Assembly: GCA_964355005.1 (NCBI GenBank)
Contig: CAYHBX010000003.1
Location: forward strand, 1 to 28,996
Direction: 5' to 3'
DNA length: 28,996 nucleotides
Origin: JAUSKF01 sp964355005
GTDB lineage: Bacteria; Patescibacteriota; Minisyncoccia; UBA6257; WO2-44-18
Within the stretch, counting starts at the first letter, position 1. Each line of letters begins with the position of its first letter. The translations under genes and the position numbers were made by a program. Of the stretch, positions 21,404-27,876 are shown piece after piece. The notes below the pieces were generated by a model. That model was not told the origin of the DNA. It did not search any database and was given only the letters and a program-made list of their open reading frames with translations.

Positions 21404-22930
21404 ATGCGCCTAACTGACAAAAAGATATTGCTGCTGGCTATTTTGGGTTATTTCGTTTTATTTGGAGTACTGACTTCGCTTCGGCATTACAGCTTTGAAA
21501 CCCAGACTTGGGATATGGCGGCTTTTGTTCAGACCTTTTGGAATACTTCCCAGGGCCGGATAATGCAAAATAATACCGAGCAGGTCAGTAATCATTTGGG
21601 CTTGCATATGAGTCCTTGGCTACTGGTCTTGGCGCCGGGATACGCCGCTTTCCCGACCCCCTACTATCTATTAGTGATCCAAACGCTGGCTTTGGCTCTT
21701 GGCGCTTGGCCGCTTTTTCTTTTGGCGAAAAAGTTTTTATCTTCCCGGATGGCTTGGCTGATTACCGCCGGCTACCTTTTGTATCCTTCTTTGCATTGGT
21801 CCAATTTTTATGATTTTCACGAAATCACTTTCTTTGTCCCGTTATTTCTAGCCGCTTTTTATTTCGGGGAAACCAAGCGATGGGGCTGGGCGGGATTATT
21901 TTTTGCTTTAGCGGCCAGCGTGAAAGAGGACGCTATTTTGGCGGTACTCTTTGCCGGGATCTATTTTCTGATTCACGAAACAAATTCTAAACCCGAAACT
22001 CTAAATTCTAAACAATCTCAAAATTCTAATCTCCAAAATTTTAAACTTTTGAATTTATTTAGAATTTCGAATTTAGGATTTAGAGTTTTGAGAAATAAAA
22101 AGAAGGTTTTTGGAATAATAATAGCAGTCCTCGCATTATTTTATTTCTTGCTGGCAGTAAAAGTGTTGATGCCTGCTTTCGGCGGAGGGGTTTTGCGCTT
22201 TGACCGTTACTCTAATTTTGGCGACACGCCGACCGAGGCGATCAAGACCGCGATCACAAGTCCGGTGTTGGTAGCGCGGACTATTTTTACTCCGGGAAAA
22301 CTTTTATATTTGTTGATCCTTTTCCTGCCAGTCGCTTTTTTACCCCTCTTTTCCTGGCGAACTTTAATTTTATTATTGCCCGGCTTACCGGAAAATTTGC
22401 TGACTAATTACGCCTTTCAGTTCAGCGGGCTTTATCACTATGATTCAATTTTAATACCGGCTATTTTTATAGGAGCAGTTTTCGGCGCGCGCAACCTACT
22501 GGCTTGGAGGCCGGGCTGGGAAAGAGGACTATTCTGGACAATCATCATTTTCACCGCTTTTAGTTTTTTAACTCGTTCCCCGATCAATTTCCGTAATTTT
22601 CCTATCCAATTTTTCAAAGACACCCCTCAAAAGCAGGCTTATCGGAATTTAGTTCGGCTGACCCCTCCGGGAATCAACGTCGCCGCCAACACCAATTTGG
22701 TGCCGCACTTGGCTCACCGCGAGCATATTTACGCTCTAGGCCTTGAGCCCTTTCTGATGGATATGGTTTTGGTGGATTTGGCCGATCTTTTTAATTTCCG
22801 GGACGAAAAACATATGCAGGAATATATTGACGGCTATCTTAAATCCGGATTGTATGCCGCCACTCTTTTTGACGACCGTTATTTAGTGATCACGCACAAT
22901 AAGCTTAAGATTGTAAATTCTAAACCCTAA
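21404..22930 (+). CDS. DUF2079 membrane protein (GT-C-like) with repeat-derived loop
   Basis: This 508-residue protein has about ten membrane spans. YSFETQTWDMAAFVQTFWNTSQGR, QVSNHLGLHMSPWLL and HWSNFYDFHEITFFVPLFL are hallmarks of DUF2079, a GT-C-like family of unknown activity; the Asp in the first outer loop is the likely catalytic or metal position. Residues about 193-231 (starting NSKPETLNSKQSQNSNLQNF) form a basic Asn/Lys-rich cytoplasmic-type loop that is encoded by an AT-rich repeat. The C-terminal NSKP and the stop codon come from another copy of that repeat. It diverges from the GT39 gene, converges on the DPM1-like gene, and has a -10 box placed for leaderless expression. Confidence 0.85.
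   Translation: MRLTDKKILLLAILGYFVLFGVLTSLRHYSFETQTWDMAAFVQTFWNTSQGRIMQNNTEQVSNHLGLHMSPWLLVLAPGYAAFPTPYYLLVIQTLALALGAWPLFLLAKKFLSSRMAWLITAGYLLYPSLHWSNFYDFHEITFFVPLFLAAFYFGETKRWGWAGLFFALAASVKEDAILAVLFAGIYFLIHETNSKPETLNSKQSQNSNLQNFKLLNLFRISNLGFRVLRNKKKVFGIIIAVLALFYFLLAVKVLMPAFGGGVLRFDRYSNFGDTPTEAIKTAITSPVLVARTIFTPGKLLYLLILFLPVAFLPLFSWRTLILLLPGLPENLLTNYAFQFSGLYHYDSILIPAIFIGAVFGARNLLAWRPGWERGLFWTIIIFTAFSFLTRSPINFRNFPIQFFKDTPQKQAYRNLVRLTPPGINVAANTNLVPHLAHREHIYALGLEPFLMDMVLVDLADLFNFRDEKHMQEYIDGYLKSGLYAATLFDDRYLVITHNKLKIVNSKP
21980..22094. repeat. AT-rich inverted repeat inserted in frame in the DUF2079 gene
   Basis: The left arm has AATTCTAAACCCGAAACTCT and a second AAATTCTAAACAA unit; the right arm has their inverted form (TTTAGAATTTC, AATTTAGGATTTAGAG). 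About 115 bp of very AT-rich DNA interrupts a gene of otherwise balanced composition while keeping the frame. Confidence 0.8.
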
Positions 22931-23044
22931 TATCTAAATTCTAAACAAGTTTTTAATTACCAAAATTCAGAATTCTAAACTTTTGTAATTTAGAGCCTTG
23001 TTTTGTGGATATTGTTTAGGATTTAGAGTTTAGAATTTAGGATT
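22914..23044. repeat. AT-rich inverted repeat spanning the ends of two convergent genes
   Basis: The left arm AATTCTAAACCCTAATATCT and AAATTCTAAACAA pairs with the right arm TTGTTTAGGATTTAGAGTTT and AGAATTTAGGATTT. The left arm gives the DUF2079 gene its last four residues and TAA stop; the right arm gives the DPM1-like gene its TAA stop. It is the same repeat family as 21980-22094 and probably acts as a weak two-way terminator. Confidence 0.8.
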
Positions 23045-23735
23045 TATAGCGAAGCATCAGCACTTTCCAAAACGCCTCCAGTGTTATTGCTAGGTTGAAT
23101 TTTGATTTTCCGGTCTTGCGTTCAGTAAAAGTGATGGGAATTTCACAAATTTTAAATCCTTTTTTATGCGCGGCGTAAGTCGTTTCTATTTGAAAGTTGT
23201 ATCCGACCGAGCTTAATGACGGCAGGTCAATTTTTTCCAGGACTTCCCGGCGGAAGCATTTGAATCCTCCGGTTAGGTCGCGGTAGGGGAGGCCGAGAAT
23301 GGTCCGGGCATAAAAATTACCGAACCGGCTGATCATTTTCCGGAAGAAATCCCAATTTTCCGTCTTGCCACCCGGAATATATCGCGACCCCAGAACCACA
23401 TCGCATGCGGTAATCTTGCTTATCATTTCCGGTATCACCGCCGGATCGTGCGAAAGATCGGCGTCCATTTGAACCACAATCTCTGCTTCCGGAGGCAAGG
23501 ATTGGAATCCCTGAACATACGCTTTTCCGAGACCGGATTTTTCCGAACGATGAATGACGGTGACGGGATGCTTGTTACGCAGTTCATCCGCGATCCGCCC
23601 CGTACCGTCAGGAGAGTTGTCGTCTACTATCATCAGATGAAGGTCGGGGATTTTTAACGCGAAAATTTTCTTCGCCAGCAGGGGGAGGTTTTCCCGTTCA
23701 TTATAAGTCGGCACGACTACGTATATCTTAGGCAT
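23037..23735 (-). CDS. Polyprenol-phosphate mannosyltransferase (DPM1-like GT2)
   Basis: This 232-residue family-2 glycosyltransferase moves a sugar, classically mannose from GDP-mannose, to polyprenyl phosphate on the inner membrane face. The GT-A fold motifs are VVVPTYNERENLPLL, IVDDNSPDGTG, the DxD-like MDADLSHDP and GSRYIPGG, followed by LTGGFKCFRREVLE, GYNFQIETTYAAHKKG and ITFTERKTGKSK, all typical of DPM1. It lacks a membrane domain, so it is the soluble form. It could make the lipid-linked donor for the GT39 and DUF2079 enzymes next to it. TACAAT lies at -13 to -8 of the ATG without a ribosome site. Confidence 0.92.
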   Translation of the reverse strand: MPKIYVVVPTYNERENLPLLAKKIFALKIPDLHLMIVDDNSPDGTGRIADELRNKHPVTVIHRSEKSGLGKAYVQGFQSLPPEAEIVVQMDADLSHDPAVIPEMISKITACDVVLGSRYIPGGKTENWDFFRKMISRFGNFYARTILGLPYRDLTGGFKCFRREVLEKIDLPSLSSVGYNFQIETTYAAHKKGFKICEIPITFTERKTGKSKFNLAITLEAFWKVLMLRYKS

Positions 23736-23796
23736 ACTTAGTATTGTAAGATTGCTTCACCGTGTTCGCAATAACCGGGCGACGCAAATATTTTTG

Positions 23797-23828
23797 TTAT
23801 AGGCCCATTCGTGCGAATAGGCCTATAA
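23797..23828. promoter_or_regulatory. 15-bp-arm palindrome upstream of the DPM1-like gene
   Basis: TTATAGGCCCATTCG and CGAATAGGCCTATAA form a dyad with one mismatch around TG. It sits between the DPM1-like gene start and the terminator of the 23876 gene. It is not followed by a clear T tract, so an operator or a small structural repeat is as likely as a terminator. Confidence 0.5.
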
Positions 23829-23834
23829 GGCCGG

Positions 23835-23864
23835 CAAAAAATAAAAAACCGCCATTGCTGGCGG
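23835..23864 (-). terminator. Intrinsic terminator of the 23876-24250 gene
   Basis: On the minus strand CCGCCA-GCAA-TGGCGG is followed by TTTTTTATTTTTT, 11 bp after the stop codon. Confidence 0.92.
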
Positions 23865-23875
23865 GGAGTTTCAGA

Positions 23876-24250
23876 TTAGACTATTTTCTTGAGATATTTT
23901 TTCCAGAACCTTTCCGGAACTTCTATCTTGGTATGATTCGGCATCAGTACCGCTTCGACGCTGATCGTCAGATTGTTAAGATCCGGAAAGTTTTCGAATT
24001 GACGGCTAAATTCGTAGATCGCCGCTTTGACAACTTCTCGGATCGGACCATGTCCCACTCTTTCAATCGGGCAGGTCGTGACCCTCTCGCTGTTCCAAGG
24101 CTTCTCGGAGACGCGAACCCGGAAAATTACTTCCCTCTGGTTTCGGATCTGCCTGACGGTCGCCGCGTCTTTCCGGACGCACCGCATGCGGCTTTCCTGT
24201 CCGAGCACTACCCGCGTCGCCGTCTTCCGGATGAAACCAAGAATATGCAT
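23876..24250 (-). CDS. Hypothetical basic protein, 124 aa, Shine-Dalgarno-led
   Basis: No family is recognised. The protein is basic and soluble, with no signal peptide or membrane span. It opens MHILGFIRKTATRVVLGQES, alternates short beta-like segments (VIFRVRVSE) with a helical part (IREVVKAAIYEFSRQFENF), and ends in a Lys-rich stretch (ERFWKKYLKKIV). GGAGG before the ATG, a TTGACT-17-TAGACT promoter and a strong terminator show that it is a real single-gene unit. The competing plus-strand frame here has none of these. GC content is higher than in the flanking genes. It diverges from the surface-protein gene through a shared palindromic promoter region. Confidence 0.8.
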   Translation of the reverse strand: MHILGFIRKTATRVVLGQESRMRCVRKDAATVRQIRNQREVIFRVRVSEKPWNSERVTTCPIERVGHGPIREVVKAAIYEFSRQFENFPDLNNLTISVEAVLMPNHTKIEVPERFWKKYLKKIV

Positions 24251-24279
24251 TCCGCCTCCTCTAAAATGTGCCGAACGCT

Positions 24280-24320
24280 AGTCTAGCCTTCTTGACTTTA
24301 CAAGTCAAGTAGCGTAAAAT
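24280..24320. promoter_or_regulatory. Mirror-image divergent promoters on a palindrome
   Basis: CTTGACTTTACAAGTCAAG (24291-24309) is a perfect 8-bp-arm dyad. Each arm supplies a TTGACT -35: on the plus strand 24292-24297 with TAAAAT (24315-24320), on the minus strand 24303-24308 with TAGACT (24280-24285). Both spacers are exactly 17 bp. The plus-strand start would be near 24327, only 3 nt before the ATG. Confidence 0.75.
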
Positions 24321-24329
24321 ACCCCCAAT

Positions 24330-25952
24330 ATGAAGAAGCTTATTTTGGGCTTATTTCTCTTAATTTTTATCAGCGGGAATTTCTTATTCGCAGTGGGAGA
24401 AGCGAAAGCTTTCCACCACATTTTTATTTATTGCATGTTTAAGGACTGCGACGACGATGATGACGATGACAGCAATAACAATAATGACAGCGAACAGAAT
24501 AATCCGGCCCCAGCGCCAGCTCCGACTCCGACACCAACTCCGGCTCCAACTCCAACTCCAACACCGACACCAACTCCAGCGCCTACACCGGCCGTCAATC
24601 AGCCGCCGGCCTGGTCTTCTTCCAACCCGACTTATTTCAACATCCGCACCGGAGACAATTTGCAATTTATGCTGACGGCCACCGACCCGGACAGCGATCC
24701 GCTGACTTACTCCTCTTACTCTTTGCCTTACGGTTCTACTTTCAATTCTTCAAGCCAAACTTTTTACTGGACGCCTTCTTCCAGCCAGACCGGATATTTT
24801 TCCACTCAATTTACCGTTTATGATGGACACTTTTATAAATATTGGACGGTAACAATTAATGTTTTCGCGCAAACTTCGTCTTCTTCTACCAACGAAAAAC
24901 CGGTTTGGGATGGTGGCGCCGGCAATAAATATGTCCGGGTTGGCCAAGTTTTGCAGTTCGCGGTTTCCGCTCACGACCCCGAGGACGAGCCGATCACTTA
25001 CAGCGTTTTTAATTTGCCGACCGACGCCACTTTCCAAAATTCCAGCCGGTTGTTTTCTTGGACCCCGAAACCGCGGGATATCGGCACTCATATTATCACT
25101 TTCCGCGCTTCCGACGGCATTAAGTATGCCGACCAGGACGTAACGATCACCGTTCAGGAAGAGTCTGTCGTGGCGGCCGTAAATCACGCACCGACTTTTG
25201 TTAATTTTAATCCGCCGATCAAGGCCCGGGTCGGCCAGTTGTACAGCTATGATCTGCAGGCGATTGACGCCGACGCGGATAATTTAACTTTTGCTTTCGT
25301 GGCCGAACCTTCAAACGCGACCATGAGTTCTTTGACCGGCGTGGTGCAGTGGGTGCCGACCGCGGCGCAATTGGGTTTCAATAAATTCAAAGTTACCGTT
25401 ACCGACGGAAAGTCGACTACTCCAATCGAATTTTTGGTGTTCGTGGAAAATGCTTTTACTAGCGCTCCTGCCCCGTCTCCCGTTCCTAGTTCTTCAGCCG
25501 AAGCGAAGATCGTGATTTCCAATATGAAAATTGAAAGCGACGGAGCAGGGGAGATATTGGTTTCTTGGAACACCAACATTCCGACTCGTCATCGGGTAAT
25601 TTACGGCACCGAATCCCAGATCAACAAGACCGGCAATTTTACTTATCCGAACGCCACTCCGGAGTCTGATTCTCTGACTACCGATCATCAAGTGAAACTT
25701 TCCGGTTTGGAGTATGAAGTAATTTATTATTTCCGCGCGGTTTCCAAGACTAACATTCAGGCCGCCACTTCCAACGAGATAACTTTTGTTCAGTTGCCGG
25801 ATAATTCCGTGGAGAGTTTTGGTGTTGCCTCCATTTTTAATATTATCGGTCCGTTGGTTAAGAACCCGGCCTTTTTGTGGGTGTTAATTCTGGGTATCGG
25901 CGGATTCAGTTTCTATCAGTACCGGAAGTCCCTGAAAGCGATCAAGATTTAA
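24330..25952 (+). CDS. Anchored surface protein with Ig-like and FN3-like domains
   Basis: The 540-residue protein has an N-terminal signal peptide (about 1-27, cleavage near AKA), then an acidic run of seven Asp and an Asn/Ser stretch (residues 41-58) that may bind calcium. A Pro/Thr/Ala repeat linker follows (59-89). Three putative Ig/He_PIG-like domains come next, each with the pattern G..L.F...A.DPD.D.LTYS...LP..A.F......F.WTP....G....F.V.DG (about 91-177, 190-277 and 283-375). An FN3-like domain (about 390-485) precedes a C-terminal membrane helix (about 507-526) with a basic end. It is a candidate adhesin or envelope protein; the Pro/Thr linker would be a natural target for the glycosyltransferases upstream. 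Confidence 0.85.
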   Translation: MKKLILGLFLLIFISGNFLFAVGEAKAFHHIFIYCMFKDCDDDDDDDSNNNNDSEQNNPAPAPAPTPTPTPAPTPTPTPTPTPAPTPAVNQPPAWSSSNPTYFNIRTGDNLQFMLTATDPDSDPLTYSSYSLPYGSTFNSSSQTFYWTPSSSQTGYFSTQFTVYDGHFYKYWTVTINVFAQTSSSSTNEKPVWDGGAGNKYVRVGQVLQFAVSAHDPEDEPITYSVFNLPTDATFQNSSRLFSWTPKPRDIGTHIITFRASDGIKYADQDVTITVQEESVVAAVNHAPTFVNFNPPIKARVGQLYSYDLQAIDADADNLTFAFVAEPSNATMSSLTGVVQWVPTAAQLGFNKFKVTVTDGKSTTPIEFLVFVENAFTSAPAPSPVPSSSAEAKIVISNMKIESDGAGEILVSWNTNIPTRHRVIYGTESQINKTGNFTYPNATPESDSLTTDHQVKLSGLEYEVIYYFRAVSKTNIQAATSNEITFVQLPDNSVESFGVASIFNIIGPLVKNPAFLWVLILGIGGFSFYQYRKSLKAIKI

Positions 25953-25960
25953 GATTGTCT

Positions 25961-26029
25961 GTCATTGCGAGTAATCGAAGCAATCCTACATTATTGCTAG
26001 ATTGCCACAGCCTTCGGCTTCGCAATGAC
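25961..26029. repeat. Palindromic intergenic repeat (GTCATTGCGA...TCGCAATGAC)
   Basis: The outer arms GTCATTGCGA and TCGCAATGAC are perfect, with an inner CGAAGCAATC segment and a GCCTTCGGC hairpin. It lies between two convergent genes and may serve as their terminator. A partial copy is at 28719-28749. Confidence 0.8.
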
Positions 26030-26038
26030 AAAAGAATA

Positions 26039-26434
26039 TTACTTTTTTTCTAATTCTAAGCAGACCGAGTTAATGCAGTAGCGTTTCCCGCTAGCCGGCT
26101 TGCCAGCGATCGTTTTCGGGCCATCATCAAAAACGTGTCCGAGGTGCGAGCCGCATTTTTTGCAAAGCACCTCCATTCGCCTCGATCCGGAGCTGTCGTC
26201 GGGACGTAATTCAATATTTTTTAGATTCATCGGATCGGTAAAGCTTGGCCAGCCGGTGCCGGAATCAAATTTTGTGTCGGAGCTGAACAGTTTTTGTCCG
26301 CAAGCGGCGCATTTATAAACCCCCACAGAATGTTCGTCCGCGTATTTTCCGGAAAACGGCGCTTCCGTACCTCTTTCGCGCAGCACGTGATATTGCTCCG
26401 GAGTCAGCTTTTCTTTCCAATTACCATCCTTCAT
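26039..26434 (-). CDS. msrB: Peptide-methionine (R)-S-oxide reductase
   Basis: It repairs methionine-R-sulfoxide in proteins. The 131 residues fit the family: LTPEQYHVLRERGTEAPFSGKYADEHSVGVYKCAACG, FDSGTGWPSF, CKKCGSHLGHVFDDGP and GKRYCINSVCL. Two CxxC pairs bind structural zinc, and the Cys of RYCIN is the catalytic residue; a further Cys lies in SVCL three residues beyond. TTG 26446 would lengthen it by four residues, but the ATG at 26434 is preferred. It follows the anchored protein gene at 26464 by 29 bp and is probably co-transcribed. No msrA is seen. Confidence 0.95.
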   Translation of the reverse strand: MKDGNWKEKLTPEQYHVLRERGTEAPFSGKYADEHSVGVYKCAACGQKLFSSDTKFDSGTGWPSFTDPMNLKNIELRPDDSSGSRRMEVLCKKCGSHLGHVFDDGPKTIAGKPASGKRYCINSVCLELEKK

Positions 26435-26463
26435 TTTAGTGATCAACGCCTAATTGCCGGTGG

Positions 26464-27087
26464 CTATTTCGCGATCCTTTCTAAAGTATTAACAAACTCC
26501 GGAACGGGGGAGAGCTGCCAATATGTTTTTGGACCGGAGAAAATAAGCAGTTCATCGTTGCCTTGGAGAGCGTCGAAGCCGCCAACGGAAGTGACGGAGT
26601 AAGCGGGGAAATCTTTCTTTAATTCTGCGAGAGTTTTTGCTGGCGTGTTTTTAACAAAAATTGTGAATGATTGGCTGGAAATTTCAAAAGAGCTTTGATT
26701 CTTTTCGGAGAATTGGGAAAACTTCAACCACGTTCCATCTTCCCGGACAGATGCCCATTCTTCTATTTCCCAGCCGGCGGGCACTGCTATCTTGAATCCC
26801 GCGCCGGAAGTTTCAGTGATGGGACTGGTGTAGGTTCCGCCGCTGCCGAAAAGAAAACGCGCGCTGTCGGCGCAGGTAAAGTGTTTCGCCGCTAGATTAG
26901 TGGCTGACCGTTCCGCGTCCAGAATTCCCACGAAACATTCGGATTTCTGCCCGGAACCGGCGGATAAAAATTCCGCTTTTTCAGAAGTGTTTTTCCCGGT
27001 AATGCCCCAGATTTTGAATCCGATGACCAGCAAAAAAGCGATCACCAGCAACATTAGGTTCCCCAGCAAGCTTGATTTGAATCGCAT
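26464..27087 (-). CDS. Membrane-anchored protein of unknown function, 207 aa
   Basis: A single N-terminal helix (residues 10-28) anchors an extracytoplasmic domain of about 170 residues. The segment GFKIAVPAGWEIEEWASVREDGTWLKFS resembles PsbP/Mog1-like or DUF1795-like domains that begin with F.I..P.GW, but the match is only suggestive. Three cysteines (ECFVG, TCADS) could form a disulfide. TATAAT lies exactly at -12 to -7 of the ATG, without a ribosome site. The msrB gene follows on the same strand, so a link to envelope oxidative repair is possible but not shown. Confidence 0.7.
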   Translation of the reverse strand: MRFKSSLLGNLMLLVIAFLLVIGFKIWGITGKNTSEKAEFLSAGSGQKSECFVGILDAERSATNLAAKHFTCADSARFLFGSGGTYTSPITETSGAGFKIAVPAGWEIEEWASVREDGTWLKFSQFSEKNQSSFEISSQSFTIFVKNTPAKTLAELKKDFPAYSVTSVGGFDALQGNDELLIFSGPKTYWQLSPVPEFVNTLERIAK

Positions 27088-27170
27088 AATATCATTATAT
27101 TGCCATATTTTTTAAAAAAAGCGAATGAGGCCTTTGCATAATTCCGAACTCGATTCCGAATTTAAAACAG

Positions 27171-27372
27171 AGTGAACGAGACCCCTCCGGCTTCCCTGAA
27201 ACCCTAGCGAGCTTAATCGGCTTGCCCCCACACCTATGCATAGGTGTGGGGGCTTGGAGGTTTTTGTATAATGGTCTTTAAACAAAAACCCGATTAGCGC
27301 GAGCGACAAGTGGAGTCCTTCGCAGGAAAGGACGAAGCGGGTTGAGGGGAGCTGGAGGGGTTGAGTGAGCCC
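27171..27372. other. Gene-free region with large imperfect inverted repeat (possible ncRNA or mobile relic)
   Basis: No gene is seen from 27088 to 27450. The left arm (27171-27220, including ACCCCTCCGGCTTCCCT and AGCGAGCTTAATCGG) is answered inverted by the right arm (27289-27372, including CCCGATTAGCGCGAGC and GGGGAGCTGGAGGGGTTGAG). The right arm is longer because of an extra hairpin GTCCTT/AAGGAC. In the middle is a perfect 30-bp palindrome and a TATAAT (27267-27272). A structured RNA or a decayed insertion is possible; no known RNA family is recognised. Confidence 0.55.
27224..27253. repeat. Perfect 30-bp palindrome
   Basis: GCCCCCACACCTATG is followed directly by its exact reverse complement, with no loop. 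In RNA it would form a very stable hairpin; the tail beyond is TTGGAGGTTTTTG, a poor T tract for a terminator. Confidence 0.85.
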
Positions 27373-27402
27373 TTGACAAAATAGGCTCAACTATGCTATA
27401 AT
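27373..27402 (+). promoter_or_regulatory. Extended -10 promoter of the 27451-28676 gene pair
   Basis: TTGACA (27373-27378) and TGCTATAAT (with -10 at 27397-27402) are perfect hexamers with an 18-bp spacer. TCAACT (27387-27392) and AGTTGA (27414-27419) form a dyad around the -10 that could be an operator. The leader is about 42 nt and ends in CGGAGG. Confidence 0.9.
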
Positions 27403-27450
27403 ACCGACGTGTCAGTTGAACTTTGAAAACCCTAGGTAACGGAGGCCAAG

Positions 27451-27876
27451 ATGAGTTTTCCCATGCAGTTCGTATTCGCGCTGGTGGCAGTACTGGTCGG
27501 GGCCGTGGTGTTCGTGGCAGGAGTGAAGGGTCTCGCGAGTTGTTTTCGGAAGAGGGAATCTTTTGAAAGTTCCTTCGAGATGTTCCACGCGCAGGACGAA
27601 GTTGTCTGGGCGCCGTGGGCGGCCAAGTGGTTTGGTTCTGATCCGGCGAAAGAGCATGGACCGGGCCCGTTCCGGGTGACGCTGGTTGTGTCCTCGGCGA
27701 TTCTCGCGAATCGTCCGGGGTCAAATCCCGCGTGCCATCCGCAAGCGATCGTGGTGCGGTCGGTTGATGGGTCTCATGACCCGTTGGCCAAGAAGGTGGC
27801 GTGGTCCGGCTTCTGGTTCACGAAGGTGGACCGGAAAGCCAAGAAGTATTCCAAAGAGAGGAGCGCCGTCGCGTGA
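27451..27876 (+). CDS. Unknown membrane-anchored protein with one GPGPF/HPQ domain, 141 aa
   Basis: No named family is recognised. A membrane helix (about residues 7-26) and a basic stop-transfer segment precede one domain of about 90 residues. Its landmarks are FEMFHAQDEVVW (42-53), HGPGPF (69-74), HPQAIVV (96-102) and SGFWFTKVDRK (119-129). The same series recurs in the next gene, so this is a paralogous module, perhaps a small beta-barrel of SH3-like type (inference). CGGAGG precedes the ATG and a consensus promoter drives it. The stop overlaps the start of the next gene by GTGA, so the two are translationally coupled. GC content is higher than in the genes around it. Confidence 0.8.
   Translation: MSFPMQFVFALVAVLVGAVVFVAGVKGLASCFRKRESFESSFEMFHAQDEVVWAPWAAKWFGSDPAKEHGPGPFRVTLVVSSAILANRPGSNPACHPQAIVVRSVDGSHDPLAKKVAWSGFWFTKVDRKAKKYSKERSAVA

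Noticed and set aside
23762..24286. Plus-strand frame of 174 aa
   Set aside because: It overlaps the minus-strand 124-aa gene, which has a promoter, ribosome site and terminator. The plus frame has none and reads through the terminator hairpin.
27278..27724. Minus-strand frame of 148 aa
   Set aside because: It is antisense to the 27451 gene and runs through its promoter and the inverted-repeat region. Its Pro/Arg/Thr-rich composition is typical of shadow frames.
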